Below are positions 55,381 to 64,000 of a DNA stretch of 64,000 bases, in pieces. Source of the stretch: Hemicordylus capensis (taxonomy: Eukaryota > Chordata > Lepidosauria > Squamata > Cordylidae); the NCBI RefSeq assembly GCF_027244095.1, contig NC_069659.1, forward strand, positions 358,026,750-358,090,749. The letters are read 5' to 3'. Made by a program: the position numbers and the translations under genes. Below the pieces are notes generated by a model. The model was given only the letters and a program-made list of their open reading frames with translations. It did not search any database and was not told the DNA's origin. Positions within the stretch are counted from its first letter, which is position 1; the number at the start of each line of letters is the position of its first letter.

Positions 55381-57081
55381 AATGGTGTAAAAATATGACC
55401 CTGAGTCAGCTATGAATATTTTCTTGTTCCACGTCCTGCACTGAAAGAGGCAGTAACTGATGGTATTTGCAAACTTGCCAGTGTCCGGTGGGAGAGCTGG
55501 AGAGTGCTGAGGTCCAAAGCAGCTGGTCTTGGGGGGTTGCAGATCATACTCTAAGGGCAGCTGCTCCCCTCTTCCTGAGCCATGAGCAGTTCTGGGGGAG
55601 CACTACTTGGATTCTCACTTCCTTGGGAAGTGTGATCACAGGAGGCTTAGGGTGTTTATTTATAATATTTGGTTTATTTATAATGATACAGGCTGAGCTT
55701 TGAGAAAAAGCCACAGGTCTATCCTGATATGTTGGCAACAGATCACGTCGGGTTCCCAGGAGACGGTCCTGTACCTTACAGTGCTCCAGCTCCCTCCCAG
55801 GTTCAACATTAAGTCTCTGTCTGTTTCACTCCAAACCTGCCTGTCAGTCACTGACCACTCCTGCAGGGGTGCCACCTAATGGCGCAGCGGAGAAGTAACC
55901 TGCCTGGTTCGAATCCCCGCTGGTGTGTTTCCCAAAATATGGGGAACACCTCTATCGGGCAGCAGCAATATAGGAAGATGCTGAAAGGCATTCTATGAAC
56001 TGCGCAGGCGCGCCTGTGCAGTTGGGAAGCGACGCCGGGCCAGATGGCAGGCCTCGGCGTCGCTCTGCTGCACTCGGCGATCCGCCGCCGCCCGCCGCCG
56101 CCGCACTCACTCCCGCCGGGGGAGGCGCAGGTATGGGGGGGTGGGGGGTGCAATTTCAGGGGCAGAGCTTGCCCTGGGCGCCGTTTCCCCCGGTTATGCC
56201 TCTGCTTGCCTGGGCCTATGAACTTATGCTTTAAAGAAATGGACTTTCTGTCTCTTGGCCACCACCACCCTGCCCGCCCCCCACCAGCATACTGTAACAG
56301 CAGAGCCCTGCTACCACACAGTCGTTTAGGACAGGGGGATTTCCACACAAACCCAGAGAAGAACCCATAAGTGTCCCACATCTGACATGAAGGGGAGCAA
56401 GACATTTTTGGAGGGACCAGGATGTGAAACACAAAATAGCCCATTAGGGATACGCCTGGAATGAGGAAGCTGGGCCAGAGGAGCATCAAACCTGTAAACA
56501 AGCTGTGCACTCTGTGTGTGTCTGTAACGGAAGAATGCTTCTGCTCCTTTTCCTTTGGGCCAAGTGGGCAGGCAGGTCTGGAGGAGCAAGCCACCGGCCT
56601 CACTGCTCCTCTCCTGTGGTTCTTGCCAAGCCTCAGGAGATGAGACCAGTCATGTGCATGTGCATGCACTCACATGTCTATTATGTCCGTTCAGTTAATT
56701 TTTAGATCCCACTCAGATTGCATTAGGAAGGTCCCACTCTGAATGCACATGATGTGCAAACACTGCCTTGACACTGCCGCCCAGAACAAAACTGATTCTG
56801 CACATCGATGGAAACAAATTAGAGAAAATAATGGTGGAGACTGAAATTTATCAATGAAAGAAACTTCATTACAGTCAGCAACCAGCAATTAAAAGCCGAA
56901 ACAACACAGCTGGGCGGTGGGGGGGAGGGGCGGGGTAGAAACATCAAGACATATACATGCAGAAATCTCAGTTGTTAATAAATTAACTAACTCCCGTCTC
57001 CGCTTGCATGCTGCAGTGCAAAATCTTGCCACCCCCGCTGTGGTTGGGATGCCAAAAGGAAAGAAACATAATACTCATCTG
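55381..57081. other. Unassigned sequence with a partial tRNA-type SINE
   Basis: 55868-55990 is the 5' half of the taatggcgcag SINE (cacctaatggcgcagcggag, ggttcgaatccccgctggtg). A GC-rich patch at 55998-56200 (gccgccgcccgccgccgccg) is small. No gene recognised. Confidence 0.5.
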
Positions 57082-57419
57082 CAGGGGCGTAACTACCATT
57101 AGGCAAGGGGAGACAGTAGTCTCAGGGGCCCCCTGCCTCAAGGCCCCCCCCAGAGGCACGTCACATGACTCCCCACCTGCCCGTGTTGCAACCCCTATGA
57201 ATTATGTTGCATCTTTTGGAGATCGGCAGGAGCAGAGAGTAGCAGAGAGTAAAAAAAAAAAAACTAGATTCAATGTGAACTAGATATTCACCATATTCAT
57301 AATAGGGATGTGAGTGTGAGTGCACTATATATTGTGAAGTGTGTTTGTGTGTATATATCAGCAAGTGGCCCATTTTAAAATCTTGTCTCTGGGCCCACTC
57401 CAACCTTGCTATGCCCCTG
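57082..57419. mobile_element. hAT-like MITE with exact 8-bp target duplication
   Basis: Starts caggggcgtaactaccatta, ends accttgctatgcccctg, 338 bp. CTCATCTG is duplicated at 57074-57081 and 57420-57427. It contains a TG-rich stretch, the decayed counterpart of the (CA)n in related copies. Confidence 0.92.
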
Positions 57420-57504
57420 CTCATCTGACTGCCTGGCATATTTTAAAAAGTGGTTCAATCATAATAGTGTTAATATCTCTGTAAAATAAACAATATAAAA
57501 AGAC

Positions 57505-57630
57505 ATGTAAGAACATAAGAACAGTCCTGCTGGATCAGGCCCATGGCCCATCTAGTCCAGCATCCTGTTTCACTCAGATGCCAACCAGATGCCCCTGGGA
57601 GCCTATATGTATACCAAAAAGGAGGAAAGG
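57505..57630 (-). mobile_element. CR1/L3-like LINE 3' end fragment
   Basis: Antisense start gtaagaacataagaacagtc, then ctgctggatcaggcccatgg and ctagtccagcatcctgtttc. Confidence 0.8.
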
Positions 57631-57789
57631 TATCACAGCAGGCCCATAGCCAGCTGGTGGCATGGTGTGTACCTGCCACACCAAAATTTTTTCCTTCCTC
57701 CCCAGCCTCATTGACTGTTTTCACTGAACATTTTATAACCTGCCTCCCCTGACCTCTGCAACGCCCTCCTCCGCAACAAATACTTTGGG

Positions 57790-59795
57790 GACTAGTTACA
57801 GGCCTGAGTCCAGGAGGATGCCAGCATGGCTAACAGGTAAAGTCAAGGAAGCCATGAAGGAGAAGACGACTTCCTTCTAAAATTTGAAGGCCTACGCAAA
57901 CATAAAGGAACACAAACTCTGGCAAAAGAAATGCAAGGTGATAATAAGGAAGCCGAAAAGAGAGTTTGAGGAACATTTAGCTAAAAGCATCAAAGGGAAT
58001 TAAAAAAAAACTTATTTAAATACATCAGAAGCAGGAAACCTGCCAGGGAGGCGGTTGGACCATTAGACAATTGGGGAGTGAAAGGGATTATTAAGGAGGA
58101 TGTGAAGGTTGCAGAGAAGCTAAATGAGTTCTTTGCATCCGTCTTCATGGCAGAGGATACTGATCATTTACCTGTTCTTGAACCAGGCTTTTTGGGGACA
58201 GAAGCTAAAGAACTGAGTCAGATAGAAGTGACAAGAGATGATGTTCTAAACTGTCTAGCAAATCGCCAGGGCCAGATGGCATCCATCCTAGAGTCCTCAA
58301 AGAACTCAAATGTGAAATTGTTGACCTCCTTGCTAAAATATATAACTTCTCTCTACAATCATGCTCTGTACCAGAGGACTGGAAAGTAGCAAATTTAACA
58401 CAGATTTTCAAAAAGAGATCCAGGGCGATCTGGGAAATTACAAGCCGGTTAGCTTAATGTCCGTTCCAGGCAAATTGATGGAAAATATTCTCAAGGATAA
58501 AATTGTAAAGCACATAGAAGAACAGGCCCTGCAGGGAGAGAACCAGCATGGCTTCTGCAAGGGTAAATCTTGCCTCACAAGCTTTATGGAATACTTTGAG
58601 AGTGTCAACAAGTGTATGGATAAAGGTGATCCAGTTGACATAGTATACCTGGACTTCGAAAAAGCTTCTGACAAACTTCCACATCAAAGACTCCTGAGGA
58701 AACTTAGCAGTCATGGGATAAGGGGACAAGTACATGTGTGGATTGCTAACTGGTGAAGGACAGGAAACAGAGGGTAGGTATAAATGGAGAGTTTTCCACA
58801 ATGGAGGGAAGTAAGAAGTGGGGTCCCCCAGGGATCTGTACTCGGACCAGTGCTTTTTAATTTATTCATCAATGATCTAGAAGCAGGGGTAAGCAGCGAG
58901 GTGGCCAAATTTGCAGATGATACCAAACTCTTTAGGGTAGACAAAACTGATTGTGAGGAGCTCCAAAAGGATCTCTCCAAACTGGGGGAGTGGGCGACAA
59001 AATGGCAGATGCGGTTCAATGCTGGCAAGTGTAAAGTGATGCACATTGGGATGAAAAACCCCAACCAAGTATATGCTGATGGGATCCGAGCTGTTGGTGA
59101 CTGACCAGGAGAGGGATCTTGGGGTTGTGGTGGACAGCTCATTGAAAGTGTCGACTCAATGTGCGGCAGCTGTGAAAAAGGCAAATTCCATGCTAGGGAT
59201 CATTAGAAAGGGGATTGAAAATAAAATGGCTACTATTATAATGCCCTTATACAAAACTATGGTACGGCCACACCTGGAGTACTGTGTACAGCTTTGGCAA
59301 CCAAGATGATCAGGGGCCTAGAGCACCTTCCTTATGAGGCAAGGCTACAACACCTGGGGCTTTTTAGTTTAGAAAAAAGACAATTGCGGGGAGACATGAT
59401 AGAGGTCTATAAAATCATGCATGGTGTGGAAAACGTGAATAGAGAGAAATTCTTCTCCCTCTCACATAATACTAGAACCAGGGGTCATCCCATGAAATTG
59501 GTTGCCAGGAATTTTAGGACCAGCAAATGGAAGTATTTTTTTCACACAATGCATAATCAACTTGTGGAATTCTCTGCCACAAAATGTGGTGACAGCCAAC
59601 AACCTGGATGGCTTTAAGAAAGTTTTGGATGACTTCCTGGAGGAGAGGTCTATCAACGGCTACTAGCTGGAGGGCTATAGGTCACCTCCAGCCTCCAAGG
59701 CAGGATGCCTCTGAGTCCAGTTGCAGGGGAGTAACAGCAGTAGGGAGGGCATGCCCTCAACTCCTGCCTGTAGGCTTCATTGAGATACATGTGTA
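57790..59795 (+). mobile_element. CR1/L3-like LINE, long copy with reverse-transcriptase region
   Basis: Broken plus-strand frames encode non-LTR retrotransposon pieces: a pre-RT segment (58078-58389), RT motifs NYKPVSLMSVPGKLMENIL, QHGFCKGKSCLTSF and VYLDFEKASDKLPHQRLL (58400-58756), SGVPQGSVLGPVLFNLFIN and FADDTKLF (58784-59104), and the C-terminal LEYCVQLWQP and EKRQLRGDMIEVYKIM segments to 59617. At least four frames are needed (stops near 58387, 58755 and 59101, and a shift near 59300), so it is dead. The 3' noncoding part matches the many short LINE tails elsewhere in the window. It lacks its 5' end and the last tail bases. Confidence 0.85.
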
Positions 59796-61573
59796 GTAGA
59801 CTCAATATTACCCAAGCCACGCAGACATAACAGGTTCCTGCAGGGTATTCTCTTAAATCTGCCTTCCAGAACAGTGGACGGCAGGGCATTGAAAAAGCTC
59901 TCCTCTGATCTAAGGTAGTCAGGTCTCTGAGGGATGCAGCTGGCTGGGGATAGTTTGAGAAGCCACCTGCAATGCTGGTGGACTAGAGGCAGTAAAACCT
60001 AAATGACTGACACTTATAATTTCCCTTATTTTAAGTTCTTTCACAGGGCTCACGACAAAACCATAGCAAGTGGCCACTTAAAAGAATTTGGCTTGAAGCT
60101 TGCCATAATATCCAAGCCCTGGGGGCTGTCTGTGGAGAGTTTATAAGGAAGGGGCTGCTCCCGCAGCAGCCCTGCCCCTTTCCAGACCCTCCAGGCTTGA
60201 TGCCAGTTCCAGGACATCGCCCCCGGCTTCTCAGGGAGAAGGAGGGACTCTCAACCTGAAGTGAGTAGCCCAGGTGCTCCACCCAGCCTTTCCAGCTTCA
60301 CATGTCATGGAAATGGTGTCAGGAGGACATGCATGGTGGGTTGCTCTCCTGGGCTTACTTGCTACCGTTACATGTGAAGTCAACAACATCTGGGGATCCC
60401 TGTGAGAGGGAACACTGCCTGGGACCCGGGAGAGCTGCTGTCAGTCGGACAATCCTGAGCTAGGTGGACCAAAGGACTGACTCGACAGCGGCATTTGACA
60501 TCGTCAAGAAACTTCAATTTATTTAACCCACTTGAATACCGCCAAAAACATGCATCTCATGGCAGCACTTGACACAAATTGCAATTTTCTAGGACTCCAC
60601 CCCTCCCCACTTTAATGAAATAGTGCAAAAGAAATTAGTGCAAATTTACAGGAAATTAATTTTCTGTAAGTGGAGGCACAGTACTGCACAAATGGAAGAT
60701 GATGAAAAGCAACGGTACCTTGGTTATTGTTGCCCACATGGTGCTGAGGATCACCAGGAATGTCCCAGTGAAGGTGTCTGTTGTATTTTGTTTGTTTGGA
60801 CGTTTGTCTTTAGAGGGATCAGAAAGAAAAAGCAGGGAAAAGGCGGGGGAGGATATGGAGTTGTTGCTGGAGAAAGCTCAGTTCAAGACACATAAGCTTT
60901 GAGTTTATGGGGGAAGCAGCTCTAAAGCAGAGCTTCTCGGCAGGACAGTCAGGAAGAGGCGTGGAAGCAGCCTGACCTGAATCCAAACCATGCCTTTTCA
61001 GACAGACGGATGAGGAACACTGCGGCTTTCTGTCTCTTGGGAAGGACTGCGCTACTTTTCTTCTTTTTCAGAAGTTGGATGTACTGCATTAAGAAATGCA
61101 ATAAATAAGTGTGGAGAAAATGCAGGTCAACAACAGGTTGACCGTGATGTTGGTGAGAGTTAAAAGTGAATGAATGATGGGTTATGTTCCTGGCCTAACC
61201 ACTCGTACAGTGGGGCAGAGCTGAATTGCAGCATCCTCGCCTAGCACAACCTCCTCCTCCCGCCTGCACCCAATGCACTCAAAGCTGGAGGAAGTTCTGA
61301 CCAAGCTGGGGATCAGTCCAAAGGTCCCCCAGACATGGTGGTGCTGTGGGTGGTGCTGTGGGCAAGGCTGACTCGGGGGGTGTGAGGGCAGCATCCTGTC
61401 AGCAGCTGCAAGACTATCCACAGGCTTCCCACTGTCAACCCACAAGGAACGCCACAGCGTTACAGTGGATGCAGGGCAAAATGAAACCACGAAGTCAGCA
61501 GGCCAATAGACCTGTCTGTATCTGCCTTTCCCTGAAAGGCCTGGTATGTGCACAGCCACAACAGGGCCATAGC
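59796..61573. other. Mostly unique sequence containing the possible last exon
   Basis: A 5S-SINE tail remnant lies at about 60415-60500 and a short antisense L2-like tail near 60515-60570. About 60590-61180 has no recognisable repeat and holds the candidate exon at 60814. Confidence 0.5.
60814..61105 (+). CDS. Possible last exon of the VWD/MAM gene with poly(A) signal
   Basis: A strong pyrimidine-rich acceptor (ttggacgtttgtctttag) precedes 60814. Entered in the phase left by exon i, the frame reads EGSERKSREKAGEDMELL, continues EKAQFKTHKL and stops at 60900-60902. AATAAA lies at 61100 and GT-rich sequence follows. The block is free of recognisable repeats, unlike its surroundings. A charged short tail would suit a cytoplasmic end, but no transmembrane exon was found, so the assignment is tentative. 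Confidence 0.25.
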
Positions 61574-61577
61574 TACA

Positions 61578-61825
61578 GGGTTGCCATGTCCCCTGGAATT
61601 TAGGGTAGCCCCCGGATTTGGGCTCCTCTACTCGGCTGTTAAATTCCACCCAGATTTACATGGATTTCAAATGAGCTGCCCAGATTGCCCGGATTTTACT
61701 CCAGATCTGATCACATGGGAGGGCAGAGAAGGAGAGGAAAGCATACAAATCTGTCAAATAAATAAATATGCAAATAATATGCAGATTAGGCCACCCGGAT
61801 TTGGGAAGCTTGAATATGGCAACCC
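61578..61825. mobile_element. Inverted-repeat MITE with TACA duplication
   Basis: Ends gggttgccat and atggcaaccc are perfect inverse copies. TACA flanks both sides (61574-61577 and 61826-61829). Half copies lie near 49068 and possibly 42486. Confidence 0.75.
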
Positions 61826-61879
61826 TACATAGCCAAGATGGGGCTGGTGAACCATCACACCTGGATTCGCTTCACAGGT

Positions 61880-62395
61880 CTTTTTTTTTTAAGCAGGCTC
61901 TTCTCTCCTTCTCTTCCTCTTCCTCCTCCTCCTCCTCTCCTCTTCTCCTTTTCCTCTTTCTCCTCCGTTCTCCTTCTCCCCCACTCCTCTTCCTTCTCAT
62001 ATTCCTCCTCTTCCTCCTCCTCCCCATTCTCCTCCTCCTCTTCCTTCTCATAATCTTCTCCTCCTCTCCCTCCTCCTCCTCCCTATTCTCCTTTTTCTCC
62101 TCTTCCTCCTCCTCTCCTCTTCTCCTTCTCCTCTTTCTCCCCCGTTCTCCTTCTCCCCCGCTCCTCTTCCTTCTCATCTTCCTCCTCCTCCTCCTCCCTA
62201 TTCTCCTTTTTCTTCTCTTCCTCCCCCTCATACTCTTCTCCTCCTTTTCCTCCTCCTCCTCTCCCTGCTCTCCCTCTTCCTTCTCCCCCTCATCCTCTTC
62301 TCCCCTCCTCCTTCTCCCTATTCTCCTTTTGCTCTCCTCCTCCTCATACTCTCCTCTTCCTCTTCCTCCTTCTCCTCCTCATCAATCTTTATCAC
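61880..62395. repeat. Long polypyrimidine tract (TCC/CTC-rich)
   Basis: About 520 bp almost purely C and T on the plus strand (variable ctcctcctcttcctt units). The resulting serine/leucine or arginine/glutamate frames are artefacts. Confidence 0.95.
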
Positions 62396-62399
62396 GATC

Positions 62400-62720
62400 A
62401 TAGGCCCCCATAAAGTTTAAAGGTTGACTAGGTATGATAAAAATACATAGGGATAATAAAAGTAAGAGTATATGAAAAGTACATGAGAAACATAAGGGTA
62501 TAAAAAGCCTAAAATAGCATAAGAATTAAAAAGAGAGGACATAAGACAAACATTAAAGAGAGAGACATTAAAGAGAAAGAGGGCATAAAAGAGGGGTATA
62601 AAAAGATTGGAGGACATAAGACTATAGAAATGCAAAAAATGCATAAAAAATAAGTAATAATACTAGATAATGGCCAAGTTATAAAACTATAAGACTATAA
62701 GGGGCAGTAAGGAAAAGGTC
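62400..62720. repeat. Purine/AT-rich low-complexity block
   Basis: Loosely repeating cataag, ataaaag and gacataaga motifs with few C bases. It may be a decayed minisatellite. Confidence 0.6.
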
Positions 62721-62944
62721 TAGAGCGTGCAATGTTGAATAAGCAAAGTGTAGAGCCCTCCTCCTCCTCCTGGGTCTCCTGTCTCTGTTTCCCTCCCCTC
62801 CTTCTGTTGTCCCTCTTGGGTAAGTATCTAGATGGCAAACCCCTCCGAGCTGGGGCTTATCTTCTCACTATTTGCAAATTGCCAGGGAGATATCCAGACA
62901 TGGCTTCATGCTTCAGGGTATCCAAAGAGCGAATCTGCTTCAGA

Positions 62945-63170
62945 ATAAGAACACAAGAACCTAAGAAGAGCCCTGCTGGATCAGGCCCAAGGAGGCCCAT
63001 CTAGTCCAGCATCCTGTTTCACACAGTGGCCCACCAGATGCCACTGGGGAGCCCACAGGCAGGAGCTGAAAGAGGCATGCCCTCTCTCCTGCTGTTACTC
63101 CCCTGCAACTGGTACTCAGAGGCATTCTGCCTTGGAGGCTGGAGGTGGCCTATAGCCCTCCAAATTAAAC
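62945..63170 (-). mobile_element. CR1/L3-like LINE 3' end fragment
   Basis: Antisense: gagccctgctggatcaggcc, ctagtccagcatcctgtttc, ccctgcaactggtactcaga. Confidence 0.85.
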
Positions 63171-64000
63171 ATATTATAGCCCTGCATAATATAGCCAGAC
63201 TATATTATGTTTATAATTAAACAGACTATAGCCCTGATTCGCAGCTGTTTAATTTGGGTGATTGGATTGGCCGTTCACATAGGATCGGTTCTTGTCAGCA
63301 TTCCCTGTGGATCTTTTTCCTGCATGCATTCCCACAGCTTGCTCCAGGTTTTTTCTCCAACCAATCACATCCCAGAGGAGGAAGCGAGAGACCGTTGTTT
63401 GTTTGTTTGACAGCTAGCTGCAGAAGACCGGCGAGACAAGTTGCCAGTCAGCCGGATCAAACCCAAACCTGCCGAATCTGACCCGAATCTTTGCTGATTT
63501 TTATAATGAACTTACCTTTGTGACTGCCTTCATCACCTCATGTCCCGCCCCTACCCCACCCCAGACCATTTAAGAGGCCACGGAAGTTTAAAGTAGAAAT
63601 CATTGCTTTCTCTCTGTGATGAAGAAAAATGCAGCCTCAGGGAATCAGCTCAGACACAAAGGGCTCAGGGGACATCGAACCTGTAGTCTCCATTCTGCAT
63701 ATGCAAAGCCTATGTTCCTATGGTGACCAGAGACTCATATATGAATTAAAAGTAGCCAAAAGACTGGAGAAGCAGCACTAGCAAGGCTTGCGTTTAACTC
63801 AGGAACTTCTCCCTCCCCTTCTGGACTCCCTCCACAGAATTTCATCAATCTGCCACAAGCGCCCGCCCAACCCATCGCTCACAATTGCAAATCACTCAGA
63901 TACAGACCAGACCCAACACAGCTGTCTAACTACCCTTCATTTAGCCTTGCAAAAGTGCTAAAAGTTTTGAAAAAAGCCAAATTACTGACAATGGCCTCTC
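63171..64000. other. No recognisable feature
   Basis: A short local duplication of aaattaaac/atagccctg motifs occurs near 63160-63240. Otherwise unassigned. Confidence 0.4.

Noticed and set aside
55467-55703. Short frame with a hydrophobic end, considered as the missing transmembrane exon
   Set aside because: No acceptor or donor in the required phase; the hydrophobic part comes from an AT-rich tail.
61768-62403. Serine/leucine-rich 211-codon frame and its Arg/Glu-rich antisense
   Set aside because: Produced by the polypyrimidine tract, not by a gene.

Overview
The window is vertebrate nuclear DNA, most likely from a squamate reptile (lizard or snake). The evidence is one gene with long intron-like gaps and vertebrate exon families, together with a repeat load typical of squamates: Sauria-type tRNA SINEs, many copies of a 5S-rRNA-derived SINE, L2 and CR1/L3-like LINEs, an R4/Dong-type LINE, and many short hAT-like and other inverted-repeat DNA transposons. 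There is no operon, CRISPR array or phage. Most apparent open frames are chance frames inside repeats or GC-rich DNA.

Two host genes can be supported. (1) On the minus strand, a CpG island (about 5.4-7.75 kb) holds the first coding exon (6974-7223) of MB21D2, a Mab-21/cGAS-fold nucleotidyltransferase-like protein. The remaining coding exon is not in the window and should lie beyond its left edge. (2) On the plus strand, nine exons between 34258 and 48624 encode a cysteine-rich extracellular protein with domain order TIL-VWD-C8-TIL-VWD-C8-MAM. It resembles zonadhesin, IgGFc-binding protein and mucins, but the MAM domain follows the VWD modules. All nine exons join in compatible phase, so about 935 residues can be read without a break. 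No 5' exons or signal peptide were found between the MB21D2 island and 34258. A phase-compatible possible last exon with a poly(A) signal lies at 60814-61105.

Layout: 0-5.4 kb, LINE and SINE fragments and GC-rich non-repeat DNA; 5.4-7.75 kb, CpG island and MB21D2 exon 1; 7.75-34.2 kb, repeat-dense intergenic DNA with 5S-SINE clusters, L2 copies, foldback MITEs and a few LTR fossils; 34.2-48.6 kb, the VWD/MAM gene, its introns filled with an R4-type LINE, CR1-like and L2 LINEs and SINEs; 48.6-57.8 kb, repeats including an L2 copy and hAT MITEs with exact 8-bp target duplications; 57.8-59.8 kb, a long CR1/L3-like LINE; 59.8-61.5 kb, mostly unique sequence with the possible last exon; 61.6-62.7 kb, an inverted-repeat MITE, a polypyrimidine tract of about 520 bp and a purine/AT-rich low-complexity block; 62.9-64 kb, a LINE fragment and unassigned sequence.

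The two genes are not expected to work together. MB21D2 is intracellular and the VWD/MAM protein is extracellular. The strongest points for follow-up are the unusual VWD-then-MAM gene next to MB21D2, the two SINE families that share one body behind different polymerase III heads, and the many nested insertions that give relative ages. No previously undescribed molecular system could be demonstrated from sequence alone.
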